A stretch of 64,000 nucleotides of DNA from Coprococcus ammoniilyticus. Its GTDB lineage: Bacteria; Bacillota; Clostridia; Lachnospirales; Lachnospiraceae. Position numbers and translations under genes: made by a program. This document shows, piece by piece, positions 8,752-17,610 of the stretch (the first letter of the stretch is position 1; the number at the start of each line of letters is the position of its first letter). Where the stretch lies: the NCBI RefSeq assembly GCF_025567345.1, contig NZ_JAOQJS010000002.1, positions 186,001-250,000 of the forward strand, given 5' to 3'. The notes under the pieces were generated by a model. The model did not search any database. It was given only the letters and a program-made list of their open reading frames with translations, and was not told the origin of the DNA.

Positions 8752-9954
8752 ATGAGGATAAGAGATAAAGAATTTTTTAGATTGTTTTTGATCGTATATA
8801 CACTTATGTTTGTGATTATTTTTCAGTGCTTCGATATTATTAATAAAATGCAGGCTGAGTTAAAGGGAAGGTTATATAATGGTAATTATTCTAATTTGGC
8901 GGGAATTGAAACAAAGTGTGATGTATGTATGAATCATCTTAAGGCAGAATATAATCAGGCGGGTGAGCTTGAAGCTATGTCGATTGATGTTCCAGATAAG
9001 CATAGACAGAAGGAACATCTTGAAACTGCCAAAATGATCATAAAAGCAATGTATGGAAGAAATTTCACGGTGTATTCATATGCCAATGTTCGGGTTAGTG
9101 GAATGCTTCAGGAAAGGTCAGAAATGGCAGTTTTTTCATTGAAGGATGAATTGCCATTTAATATCACTAAAGGACGATCAATATGTTCGGACGATTTAGA
9201 GAAAAAAACTCGTGTTGCAATTGTATCTGAGGATATGATAAATACAATGGTGAAAAAAGAAGAATATTATTACATAAAAATTAATAATGAAGAGTATCGA
9301 GTTGTTGGAATTTATGAACCTGTTGCAGATAAGGCAGATGTGTGTTTTGCCTATTTTCCTCAAACAGAATATCAATTTGAGGAATTCTGCAGGAATTTTA
9401 TAGATAATATTTTTTCAATTTCTAATATGAAGTGGGGAATATTTGGAGTTTATATTGGATCAGAAAATAGTTTTGATATAAATGAAATAGATGAATTTAT
9501 TTCGGAACTTGAAAAAATATCCGATACAACATTTGATATAAAAGTAATAGATCGTTCGATTGCATCACCGAATGAAAAAATAAAAGTGTTAATTATAATA
9601 TATGTATTATTGTTATTCTTTTGTATTGTTGTTTATATTCAGGTGATTGATATGTTTACAAAAAAAAGATATAAAGATTATGTAATATATCGTGCCTGTG
9701 GTTGCAACTGCAATATGATCGCAAGAAGATTATTTATGGAGATGCTGCCAATGTTTATCTGTTCATTTATTGCAGTTTTTATTGCAAATAGCGTATATAA
9801 TGTCTGGCTGACAGATTCTGTATGGTATAGTATTTCATATGAAGGTGTTGCGTTTATGGCAGGAACATCTGTTGTTCTTGTTTATATGTCAATTTTCATC
9901 ATAATTATGAAGTTGCGTCGGATTAATCTGGCAGAAGGGATTATGGATCTATAA
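8752..9954 (+). CDS. FtsX/MacB-like ABC transporter permease (first)
   Basis: A 400-residue protein with one N-terminal membrane helix (about 11-30). A roughly 250-residue extracytoplasmic domain follows, then three C-terminal helices (about 285-307, 330-352, 365-390). This is the topology of MacB/FtsX-type permeases, which act mechanically on or export lipids, peptides or lipoproteins without a conventional pore. Between helices 2 and 3 sits KKRYKDYVIYRACGC, equivalent to the FtsX-family loop that contacts the ATPase. The stop abuts the next start (9952-9954/9955), so translation is probably coupled. Codon use is strongly A+T-biased compared with neighbours outside the island. Confidence 0.85.
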   Translation: MRIRDKEFFRLFLIVYTLMFVIIFQCFDIINKMQAELKGRLYNGNYSNLAGIETKCDVCMNHLKAEYNQAGELEAMSIDVPDKHRQKEHLETAKMIIKAMYGRNFTVYSYANVRVSGMLQERSEMAVFSLKDELPFNITKGRSICSDDLEKKTRVAIVSEDMINTMVKKEEYYYIKINNEEYRVVGIYEPVADKADVCFAYFPQTEYQFEEFCRNFIDNIFSISNMKWGIFGVYIGSENSFDINEIDEFISELEKISDTTFDIKVIDRSIASPNEKIKVLIIIYVLLLFFCIVVYIQVIDMFTKKRYKDYVIYRACGCNCNMIARRLFMEMLPMFICSFIAVFIANSVYNVWLTDSVWYSISYEGVAFMAGTSVVLVYMSIFIIIMKLRRINLAEGIMDL

Positions 9955-11268
9955 ATGAAACTTAGGTATTTATGGAAAATCACGTTGGATAATGAATGGA
10001 AACAAGGAATTCGAAGTTTTTTTAATGTTATTCTATATATTGTTGGAATTACAATAATTGGACTTCTGGTGTATTTTGTCAGTCTTGAAACAGATACGAA
10101 GAAGTCGGTAGAGCGTTCTATACGAAAAGAAATAAAAACATTAGGAAGCATAAGTGTTGAAGGGAATCCTTCAGATATTCAGTATAATTCAAATTTTAAT
10201 CTTTTGAAAGTTGTTAAAAGTTTTAGTGGCATAGATGCATGTTCATCTGGATGGGGAAATGGTTCACTGGCAATATCCGGAGACTGGCGTATCGAATATG
10301 ATGCATCGGAATACAGAGATGAAGACTTGAAATTACTGCAAGATATACAAAAAAAGAATGTTTATGATCCCGGATATGCAATACAGGGGAAAAGTTTGGA
10401 AACTACCTGGCTAGACGCTGGAGCGTGGGATATGATGAAAATTGATCTGCTGCAAGGCAGATGTCCTTCTGAGATTGATTATGCTTTATATGGTGACGCG
10501 ATTCCAATCTATCTGGGGTATCGTTATAAAGATAAAGTGCAGCCGGGAACCCGCCTTATACATGGAGAAGAGGTTTATGTTGTAGAGGGGATTCTGAAGA
10601 AGAACAGTGTATTAGCTCCAAATAGTGATGATCTGATGAACATGTATCCGGAAGACCAGAATGCGATACCCTATCAAATACTTGATTATAGCATTTTGAT
10701 AATTTTAAATTCAGAAATGGACAATACATATAATTGTTTTTTTACATTAAAAGATGGTTATTCATTTGATGATGTTCAAAGTTATCTGGATGCGTTAAAT
10801 TTGAACCCGGATGTAGAATTTTACATCAATAGTGTAGAAAAATATCTGGATAATATGAGCAGGGAATCAGAAAGAAAAGAAATGACTGGGTTATTTGTGT
10901 ATGTCACTGTGATTGTGTGTTTGATTCTGTCGTGCTTTGAAATTAACACGATATTGGCACAGAGAAGAGAGTTTGGGATACTTCTTGCTTATGGGTTATC
11001 GCATAGAGATATTATAAAGATGGTATTGATCGATAATATAAAAAAAATGATCATTGCAATTCTGATTATGACGTGCGTAATAGCCGGTAAACTGGCAGCG
11101 AACATTATGGTAGAGAATATGACATTTTATATGTTGAAGAATACGATTTACAGTCGGTTGGTCTTGACGATTGGAATGATAGGGATATTGCTTGTTCTTT
11201 TGGTCTGTATTGTACCGTCAATTCTGTTAAAGAAAATATCTCCGGCGGAATTACTTGGAGGAAAATAA
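9955..11268 (+). CDS. FtsX/MacB-like ABC transporter permease (second)
   Basis: A 437-residue protein with the same architecture as its upstream neighbour: a membrane helix near residues 22-44, a large extracytoplasmic domain of about 270 residues, and three C-terminal helices (about 320-340, 360-382, 400-425). The loop QRREFGILLAYGLSHRDI is the typical FtsX-family ATPase-contact segment. The two permeases are different enough to form a heterodimer. The C-terminal KISPAELLGGK ends the family in the usual way. The ATG directly follows the stop of the first permease and the gene is directly followed by the ATPase gene. Confidence 0.87.
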   Translation: MKLRYLWKITLDNEWKQGIRSFFNVILYIVGITIIGLLVYFVSLETDTKKSVERSIRKEIKTLGSISVEGNPSDIQYNSNFNLLKVVKSFSGIDACSSGWGNGSLAISGDWRIEYDASEYRDEDLKLLQDIQKKNVYDPGYAIQGKSLETTWLDAGAWDMMKIDLLQGRCPSEIDYALYGDAIPIYLGYRYKDKVQPGTRLIHGEEVYVVEGILKKNSVLAPNSDDLMNMYPEDQNAIPYQILDYSILIILNSEMDNTYNCFFTLKDGYSFDDVQSYLDALNLNPDVEFYINSVEKYLDNMSRESERKEMTGLFVYVTVIVCLILSCFEINTILAQRREFGILLAYGLSHRDIIKMVLIDNIKKMIIAILIMTCVIAGKLAANIMVENMTFYMLKNTIYSRLVLTIGMIGILLVLLVCIVPSILLKKISPAELLGGK

Positions 11269-11946
11269 ATGATTCAATTAAAAGAAGCAAAAAAAATATA
11301 CAAAAATGGCAGGACAGAATATCCTGCGTTGAATGGGATAGACCTGACTATAGAAAATGGAGAATATGTTGCAATTATTGGAACATCCGGATCGGGAAAA
11401 AGTACACTTTTAAATATCATAGGTGGGATGGATCAGACAACAGATGGTCAGTATCTGTATGATGAAAAGAATGTTAGCAAAATGAATTCTCATGCGCTTC
11501 ATTTGTTTCGAAAGGAATATGTGAGCTTTGTATTCCAACGATTTGCACTATTGAATCAGTATAGTGTATATGAAAATGTCGAAGTACCGCTTTTGGCAAA
11601 GGGAATAGAGAAGAAAGAACGTAAGAAAAAAGTTCTTTCCGCATTGATGCAGGTTGGAATTCAGGATTTGTATAAGAAAAAGCCAAGTGAACTTTCGGGT
11701 GGGGAACAACAGCGGTGTGCAATTGCCAGAGCTTTGGTTATGGATACTCCTGTTGTACTTGCGGATGAACCGACAGGTTCTCTGGATAAAAACTCAGGCA
11801 TTAAGGTTATGGAACTTTTAGAAGGACTGCATGAGCAGGGAAAGACCTTGATAATTGTAACACATGATATGGATATAGCAGAACATGCTGATCGTATAAT
11901 ACAGATTGAGGATGGAAAGATTGTTGCTGATACAAAAAAGAATTAA
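11269..11946 (+). CDS. ABC transporter ATP-binding protein (LolD/MacB type)
   Basis: A 225-residue ATPase with all expected motifs: Walker A GTSGSGKST (near 37-45), the LSGGEQQR signature, Walker B VVLADEPTG followed by SLDKNSG, and the switch His in THDMDIAEHADR. The ELSGGEQQRCAIARALV stretch and the short length place it with the MacB/LolD/FtsE subgroup that partners FtsX-like permeases, in line with the two genes before it. The RBS GGAGG lies inside the end of the previous gene. Its 3' end overlaps the start of the lipoprotein gene by about 35 bases. Confidence 0.95.
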   Translation: MIQLKEAKKIYKNGRTEYPALNGIDLTIENGEYVAIIGTSGSGKSTLLNIIGGMDQTTDGQYLYDEKNVSKMNSHALHLFRKEYVSFVFQRFALLNQYSVYENVEVPLLAKGIEKKERKKKVLSALMQVGIQDLYKKKPSELSGGEQQRCAIARALVMDTPVVLADEPTGSLDKNSGIKVMELLEGLHEQGKTLIIVTHDMDIAEHADRIIQIEDGKIVADTKKN

Positions 11947-13321
11947 AAAATATTTATTATTGATAGGCGGAATTGTTATATTGCTTTCAGGTTGTGAAAA
12001 AAAAGAAAGTGATGATATGTTTGTGCTGGATCAGGAGGAAATGTCGATACAGGGAGAAGTTCAAAATAGTGAATTAGGGAAAAAAATGAAGGTACCGCAA
12101 AGCATCGATTGCAAGATGAAAACAGAAGATGCCGACTTACAAGCAATATTGATATCAGATAAGTCTGTCTGTATTCCAGATGTAGAACAACTTTATACAA
12201 TGAAGTGCAGCAGAGAGAGACTGGATGCATCATACAAAAAGAAGATTTCAGAAGCAATATTTGGCGAAACAGTCCTGTATATATATGATGGCACCCCATT
12301 AATATCTGAATGTGATGAACAAATCCAATATTGCAAAAACAAGCAAAATATTTCGGATACCTTTTATAAACAATATTACCAGGCGAGTATTGAGGAGCTA
12401 GAGCAACAGAAAAAAACTGCACAGGAGATAAGAGAAAAGAATATTGATTTTTCGGCGGATCAGTACATTGGTATGATTAACGATCAAAAATATCTTCTTA
12501 CATTTTATGGAAACGAAGACTATTGTGAATCCTTTGAACTAATGTTGTATCCGGAGAATTCAATGGAGAAATTTTTTGAGATTGATAACGGATATGGATT
12601 TGTTCAACCGACAGATATCTTGTCTGAAAATGAGTTGCTGTATTCGGATCTTTTGAATTATAGTGAAAATGAAGAAGATCTTTCAGTCGGGAATCGATGT
12701 AGTAAAACAATAGAGGAAGCGATAGATACCGCTTTGGGCTATGCTGGTGCATGTGTCTCATTGCCTGTTGATACGGGATGTGTAGAACCATTTTGTGTAT
12801 CCTATATAAAGGGTGAAACAGAGGAAGAAGTACTTTTGTGTGATGGATATTCTATAACATTTCTTCCGAAAATTGAACAAGTTACTCCTTTTGTGTCAGA
12901 TTTGTATTATGTAGAAAGTATAGCAGGTCAATATGACAACAGAAATGACAGCCAATCAAGCATTATGACAAATGGTTCAATATTACGCATTGTAATATCT
13001 TCGAAAGGTGTGGTTGGCATTGGTTGTGTAATGCCGGTGAAACAGGATGAAAAAGCGAAAAAAGTGGAACAGCTTTTAACGTGGGATGAGATTATGGAAG
13101 CCTTGAAAAATGGCTTGCCGGAATACATCAAAAAGCATGGTGCGTCATATTCGCAAATTGCATTTAATCATGTAGAACTAACATACTATTTAGAAGAAAC
13201 AGAGGAGGGATATTGTTATATTCCTGTATGGCTTTTGGCAAATATTGATGCGCAGTTACAGGTTCCAGATCAGCTTATTCTACTGGATGCAAGAAATGGA
13301 AGATTTGTAGAAATAAAATAA
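11912..13321 (+). CDS. Large lipoprotein of unknown function, coupled to the ABC genes
   Basis: A protein of about 469 residues with a lipoprotein signal: basic KRIKKY, a hydrophobic stretch and the lipobox LLSGC, which would lipidate the Cys near residue 28. The rest is a soluble extracytoplasmic protein, and I recognise no domain with certainty. The C-terminus (YIPVWLLANIDAQ, then LILLDARNGRFVEI) resembles the closing beta structure of PepSY-like or YycH-like exported regulatory proteins. The frame opens with a TTG at 11906. The ATG at 11912 has no spaced RBS and TTGs at 11921 and 11924 are also possible. All lie inside the ATPase gene, implying coupled translation. Confidence 0.8.
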   Translation: MERLLLIQKRIKKYLLLIGGIVILLSGCEKKESDDMFVLDQEEMSIQGEVQNSELGKKMKVPQSIDCKMKTEDADLQAILISDKSVCIPDVEQLYTMKCSRERLDASYKKKISEAIFGETVLYIYDGTPLISECDEQIQYCKNKQNISDTFYKQYYQASIEELEQQKKTAQEIREKNIDFSADQYIGMINDQKYLLTFYGNEDYCESFELMLYPENSMEKFFEIDNGYGFVQPTDILSENELLYSDLLNYSENEEDLSVGNRCSKTIEEAIDTALGYAGACVSLPVDTGCVEPFCVSYIKGETEEEVLLCDGYSITFLPKIEQVTPFVSDLYYVESIAGQYDNRNDSQSSIMTNGSILRIVISSKGVVGIGCVMPVKQDEKAKKVEQLLTWDEIMEALKNGLPEYIKKHGASYSQIAFNHVELTYYLEETEEGYCYIPVWLLANIDAQLQVPDQLILLDARNGRFVEIK

Positions 13322-13339
13322 TATTCCAGATATACAAAA

Positions 13340-13514
13340 TACAACTGCCCTATATAGAATAACATTGTGAAGATTTCGTTTTTCGATGTATATTGCCAGT
13401 AAATACAAATGCTTGTTTGATCCGTAGGTGAGTTAACACAGGAGTATTACGAATCAGGCATATGCATCGAATAGAAATCGCAACAAGTTATCTGTATAGG
13501 GCAGTTTGGTTGTA
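13340..13514. repeat. Long imperfect inverted repeat (MITE-like or bidirectional hairpin)
   Basis: The left arm (13340-13406) matches the reverse complement of the right arm (13443-13514) with roughly three quarters identity by eye. Matched blocks include TATAGGGCAGTT, GAAATC, CATCGAA and GTATT, around a 36-base loop. It fills the gap between the convergent lipoprotein and aroC genes. It has no long T-run on either strand, so it is not a standard terminator. The length and near-terminal ACAACTGCCCTATA ends would suit a decayed miniature inverted-repeat element; a clear target duplication was not seen. Confidence 0.6.
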
Positions 13515-13550
13515 TGTAGGGAATCCCATGCTGTAGAGGAAAGCCCTCCA

Positions 13551-14648
13551 CTATTTATAAAACTCCACCAGCTTGTCCATTCTTGCGGACATATTATCAA
13601 ACAGCGCATTCACGATCGTGATCGCAGCCATGGATTCTACAACGACTACAGCGCGGGGGCCGATGATCGGGTCATGTCTGCCGCGGATCGACACATCGAT
13701 ATTTTCACCGGATTTGTTAATTGTTTTCTGTGTGCTGGCAATCGATGGTGTAGCCTTGAAATGACAGGTGAGCAACAGATCAGAACCGTCGCTGATTCCA
13801 CCCAGGATTCCACCGGCATGATTCGAGTTCTTGTTTACAACACCATCTTCGATATGGAAACCGTCATTATCATAAGAACCGGTATTTTCGGATACCATGA
13901 CGCCATCCCCGATCTCAACTGCTTTCACAGCACCGATTGACATAAGGGCTTTGGCGAGATTTGCGTCTAATTTATCAAAGACCGGATCTCCCAGACCAGC
14001 CGGAACACCGGACACGATACACTTGACAGTAGAACCGATTGAATCATTTTGTGCTATGATATCAGAAAGATATGCAGATGCAGCTTCGCAGCTTTTTGCA
14101 TCCGGCATGTTCAGTTCATTCTTTGAGATATAGTCTGCATCAAAGTCGGCAGGGTCGGATACGATATCGCCGATCGATGAAACATAGGTTGTAAATGAGA
14201 TATTTAATGTCTTTAAGATCTTTGCGGCAATCGCACCGGCGGCAACTCTGCCGATCGTCTCTCTGCCGGAGGAACGGCCGCCACCACGGTAATCGCGAAA
14301 ACCATATTTCTGGTCGAAGGTATAATCAGCATGTCCCGGACGATAGTAGGTAGCGATGTCACCGTAATCGCCGGAGCGCTGGGAGGTGTTCCGAACCATC
14401 AGTGAGATCGGAGTGCCGGTGGTCTTTCCCTCGAATACACCGGAAAGGATCTCTACCTGATCGGATTCCTTTCTTGGAGTTGAGAACTGGGAGAAGCCCG
14501 GACGTCTGCGGTTTAAGTATACCTGAATATCATCCTCGGTAAGTGGAAGACCGGCAGGACAGCCGTCAACGACAACACCGAGTGCTTTTCCATGGGATTC
14601 GCCCCATGTTGTGATCTTGAATTTATTTCCAAATGTTGAACCTGACAT
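13551..14648 (-). CDS. aroC: Chorismate synthase
   Basis: A 365-residue enzyme of the shikimate pathway that uses reduced FMN to convert EPSP to chorismate. Family signatures are clear: GESHGKALGVVVDGCPAG near the N-terminus, RPGHADYTFDQKYGFRDYRGGGRSSGRET (described by its key GHAD, RDYRGGGRSS residues) around 105-135, and GISDGSD plus RHDP near the C-terminus. The length is normal. It is monocistronic here, convergent with the accessory island and divergent from rpsO. The start ATG has GGAG about 12 bases upstream. Confidence 0.97.
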   Translation of the reverse strand: MSGSTFGNKFKITTWGESHGKALGVVVDGCPAGLPLTEDDIQVYLNRRRPGFSQFSTPRKESDQVEILSGVFEGKTTGTPISLMVRNTSQRSGDYGDIATYYRPGHADYTFDQKYGFRDYRGGGRSSGRETIGRVAAGAIAAKILKTLNISFTTYVSSIGDIVSDPADFDADYISKNELNMPDAKSCEAASAYLSDIIAQNDSIGSTVKCIVSGVPAGLGDPVFDKLDANLAKALMSIGAVKAVEIGDGVMVSENTGSYDNDGFHIEDGVVNKNSNHAGGILGGISDGSDLLLTCHFKATPSIASTQKTINKSGENIDVSIRGRHDPIIGPRAVVVVESMAAITIVNALFDNMSARMDKLVEFYK

Positions 14649-14771
14649 AATATGTAATCTCCTTCATATAGAATAAACACAGACAGCTTTTATATCTGGT
14701 GTATCTGTGTCAGATGGCTGAAAAACAGTATATTTATATTGCTCTCCATACCATCACGATGCTATTATATA

Positions 14772-14832
14772 GTAGTTGAAAAACAAAAAGCAACAGAAAA
14801 TGCTTTTTATTATGGTAGTTGAAAAACAAAAA
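14772..14832. repeat. Pair of 18-base direct repeats in the aroC-rpsO gap
   Basis: GTAGTTGAAAAACAAAAA occurs at 14772-14789 and again at 14815-14832, a 43-base period. Between the copies is an AGAAAATGCTTTTTATTA segment. The function is unknown; it may be a small duplication or a regulator site. The rest of the 345-base gap holds the aroC upstream region and the rpsO promoter and leader. Confidence 0.55.
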
Positions 14833-14877
14833 ATACGTTTTGTGCAGTGAAAAGCACAGAAACCCCTGATTTTAAAG

Positions 14878-14906
14878 TTGACACACCGTTGAAAGTGTGG
14901 TAGTCT
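14878..14906 (+). promoter_or_regulatory. Likely rpsO promoter
   Basis: Perfect TTGACA (14878-14883), a 17-base spacer and a weak TAGTCT (14901-14906). It lies just before the structured leader. Confidence 0.55.
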
Positions 14907-14964
14907 GACAAAGGTCAGCCTGTACTTAGTTTAAGGAGTCTCCGTCCTTTTACCCAGTTCAGGC
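14905..14964 (+). ncRNA. Structured 5' leader of rpsO (probable S15 autoregulatory leader)
   Basis: CTGAC/GTCAG (14905-14909, 14914-14918) forms one hairpin. GCCTG/CAGGC (14918-14922, 14960-14964) encloses a second, AAGGA/TCCTT (14933-14937, 14945-14949). It sits about 30 bases before the rpsO start. S15 is known to repress its own translation through leaders that mimic its 16S junction site; that this leader does so is inferred from position and folding. Confidence 0.5.
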
Positions 14965-14993
14965 CAAGTATAATATTATGGAGGATTGTTATC

Positions 14994-15260
14994 ATGATAA
15001 CAAAAGAGCAGAAACAGGAAATCGTTGCTAAGTATGGCAAGGATGCAAATGACACAGGTTCAGCAGAAGTACAGATCGCACTTCTTACAGCAAGAATCAA
15101 TGACTTAAACCAGCATTTCAAGGCTAATCCTAAGGATCACCATTCAAACCGTGGTCTGTTAAAGATGGTTGGTCAGAGAAGAAACATGCTTGCTTACTTA
15201 AAGAGCAAAGACATTGAGCGTTACAGAAAGCTGATCGAGAGCCTTGGCTTAAGAAAATAA
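14994..15260 (+). CDS. rpsO: Ribosomal protein S15
   Basis: The 88-residue sequence is full length and typical, with TGSAEVQIALLTARI, the HHSNRGLLKMV stretch and the C-terminal RYRKLIESLGLRK. S15 binds the central domain of 16S rRNA early in 30S assembly. ATGGAGGA lies upstream of the ATG. A terminator follows before pnp, the usual rpsO-pnp neighbour. Confidence 0.98.
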   Translation: MITKEQKQEIVAKYGKDANDTGSAEVQIALLTARINDLNQHFKANPKDHHSNRGLLKMVGQRRNMLAYLKSKDIERYRKLIESLGLRK

Positions 15261-15283
15261 TTTCTGCATCACAGATAAGAAAG

Positions 15284-15325
15284 ACAGGTTGTTCCAATGT
15301 ATGTTGGGATGACCTGTTTTTTTTG
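15284..15325 (+). terminator. Intrinsic terminator between rpsO and pnp
   Basis: ACAGGTTGTTCCAA (15284-15297) pairs imperfectly with TTGGGATGACCTGT (15304-15317) and leads into a run of eight T. Confidence 0.88.
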
Positions 15326-15387
15326 GATTCAATCTTGTATTTGACATATGAGTATGCTAAACTTTAAGAGATTGCGGCATGGCAATT

Positions 15388-15436
15388 CGAGACTTCTACA
15401 AGCTGTATCTATAAGGTGCGTCTTGTAGTTGTTTCG
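15388..15436 (+). promoter_or_regulatory. Leader hairpin of pnp
   Basis: CGAGAC and CTACAAG (15388-15402) pair with CTTGTAG and GTTTCG (15422-15436) across a 19-base loop. The stem has one small internal loop and lies about 40 bases before pnp. A TTGACA at 15341-15346 may be the -35 of a pnp promoter, although the -10 is poor. In enterobacteria a comparable pnp leader stem is cut by RNase III for autoregulation. A similar role here is a guess from position. Confidence 0.5.
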
Positions 15437-15477
15437 AGCCTGCTGCGGTTAATAATAGAAAAACAGGAGAAAAGAAA

Positions 15478-17580
15478 ATGAGCAAAGAATTCAAGACTTA
15501 TTCTATGGACATTGCCGGCAAGACACTTCGTGTTGATATCGGCAGAGTAGCAGCACAGGCAAATGGCGCTGCATTTATGCATTATGGTGATACAACTGTA
15601 TTATCAACAATCACTGCATCTGAGAAGCCAAGAGACGGAATCGACTTCTTCCCATTAAGCGTTGAGTATGAAGAGAAGATGTATGCAGTAGGAAAGATCC
15701 CTGGCGGATTCAACAAGAGAGAGGGAAAAGCATCTGAGAACGCAGTACTTACATCCCGTGTTATCGACCGTCCGATGCGTCCGTTATTCCCTAAGGATTA
15801 CAGAAATGATGTTACATTAAATAACCTTGTTACATCTGTTGATCCTGAGTGCAGACCAGAGTTGGTTGCCATGCTTGGTTCTGCTATCGCAACTGCAATT
15901 TCAGATGTTCCATTCTGCGGACCATGTGCAATGACACAGGTTGGTATGATCGATGGAGAATTCATCATTAACCCATCTCAGAAACAGTGGGATGAGGGTG
16001 ATTTGAAGCTTACAGTTGCATCTACAAGCACAAAGGTTATCATGATCGAGGCTGGTGCAAATGAGATTCCTGAAGACAAGATGATCGAAGCAATCTATAA
16101 GGCACATGATGTAAACCTTTCTATCATTGAATTCATCAACAAGATGGTAGAAGAAGTTGGTAAGCCAAAGCATGATTATGTAAGCTGCGCAATTCCGGAA
16201 GAATTATTTGCAGCTATGAAAGAGATCGTAACTCCTGCTGAGATGGAAGTCGCTGTATTTACAGATGAGAAGCAGGTAAGAGAAGAAAATATCAGACAGA
16301 TCAGAGAGAAATTCGAAGAAGCATTTGCTGACAATGAAGAATGGCTTGCTCTGATCCCTGAAGCATTATATCAGTATCAGAAGAAGACAGTAAGAAAGAT
16401 GATCTTAAAAGATCGTAAGAGACCGGATGGACGTGCAATCAACCAGATCAGACCACTTGCTGCAGAGGTTGATATCATCCCTAGAGTACATGGTTCTGCA
16501 ATGTTCACTCGTGGACAGACACAGATCTGCGATATCGTAACACTTGCTCCATTATCAGAGATCCAGAAGATCGATGGATTAGATGAGAATGTAGTATCCA
16601 AGAGATACATGCATCACTATAATTTCCCATCATATTCTGTAGGTGAGACAAAGGTATCCAGAGGACCGGGACGTCGTGAGATCGGACATGGTGCACTTGC
16701 TGAACGTGCATTACTTCCTGTATTACCATCTATAGAAGAGTTCCCATATGCGATCCGTGCCGTATCTGAGACATTTGAGTCAAATGGTTCTACTTCCATG
16801 GCATCTACCTGTGCATCCTGTATGTCACTGATGGCTGCCGGTGTACCATTAAAGTCAATGGTTGCAGGTATTTCCTGTGGTCTGGTTACAGGTGATACAG
16901 ATGATGATTATGTAGTATTAACAGATATTCAGGGCCTGGAAGATTTCTTCGGAGATATGGACTTCAAGGTAACAGGTACTTATAAGGGTATCACAGCAAT
17001 CCAGATGGATATCAAGATCCACGGACTGACAAGACCGATTGTAGAAGAAGCTATCGCAAGAACAAGAGAAGCAAGATTATTCATTATGGATGGCGTTATG
17101 AGCAGTGCAATTCCTGCACCAAGAACACATGTTAATGAATTTGCTCCAAAGATCGTTCAGATCAAGATCGATCCTGATAAGATCGGTGAGGTAATTGGTC
17201 AGAGAGGAAAGACGATCAATACGATCATCGAGGAGACAGGCGTTAAGATCGATATCGATGATGACGGAAACGTATCTGTATGTGGCGTTGAACAGGAGAG
17301 CATGGACAAGGCTATGAACATGATCAAAATGATCGTTGAGCCACTTGTTGTTGGTGATGACTACAAGGGTAAGGTTGTTAAGATCCTTGACTGTGGCGCA
17401 ATCGTTTCACTTGCACCAAACAAAGATGGTCTGATCCACATTTCAAAGCTTTCTGACAAGAGAGTTGCAAAGGTAGAAGACGTTGTAAATGTAGGCGACG
17501 ACGTTGTTGTTAAGGTTATCAAGATCGACGAAAGAGCTGGACGTATCAGCCTCAGCTTAAAGGACGTAGAGAATAAATAA
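15478..17580 (+). CDS. pnp: Polyribonucleotide nucleotidyltransferase (PNPase)
   Basis: A 700-residue phosphorolytic 3'-5' exoribonuclease that releases nucleoside diphosphates and works in the RNA degradosome. Two RNase PH-like domains are present (about 10-220 and 315-540), with GRRE and FESNGSTSMAS segments in the second. A KH domain with GQRGKTI lies near 565-570 and an S1 domain covers about 620-695. Length and motifs are complete. The ATG is preceded by AGGAGA. No terminator separates it from the cellobiose phosphorylase gene 30 bases downstream. Confidence 0.98.
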   Translation: MSKEFKTYSMDIAGKTLRVDIGRVAAQANGAAFMHYGDTTVLSTITASEKPRDGIDFFPLSVEYEEKMYAVGKIPGGFNKREGKASENAVLTSRVIDRPMRPLFPKDYRNDVTLNNLVTSVDPECRPELVAMLGSAIATAISDVPFCGPCAMTQVGMIDGEFIINPSQKQWDEGDLKLTVASTSTKVIMIEAGANEIPEDKMIEAIYKAHDVNLSIIEFINKMVEEVGKPKHDYVSCAIPEELFAAMKEIVTPAEMEVAVFTDEKQVREENIRQIREKFEEAFADNEEWLALIPEALYQYQKKTVRKMILKDRKRPDGRAINQIRPLAAEVDIIPRVHGSAMFTRGQTQICDIVTLAPLSEIQKIDGLDENVVSKRYMHHYNFPSYSVGETKVSRGPGRREIGHGALAERALLPVLPSIEEFPYAIRAVSETFESNGSTSMASTCASCMSLMAAGVPLKSMVAGISCGLVTGDTDDDYVVLTDIQGLEDFFGDMDFKVTGTYKGITAIQMDIKIHGLTRPIVEEAIARTREARLFIMDGVMSSAIPAPRTHVNEFAPKIVQIKIDPDKIGEVIGQRGKTINTIIEETGVKIDIDDDGNVSVCGVEQESMDKAMNMIKMIVEPLVVGDDYKGKVVKILDCGAIVSLAPNKDGLIHISKLSDKRVAKVEDVVNVGDDVVVKVIKIDERAGRISLSLKDVENK

Positions 17581-17610
17581 AAAACAAAAAATATACAGGA
17601 GGGTATGTGT

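Noticed and set aside
13506..14133. Two + strand open frames
   Set aside because: They are antisense to aroC and have no RBS or recognisable protein features.
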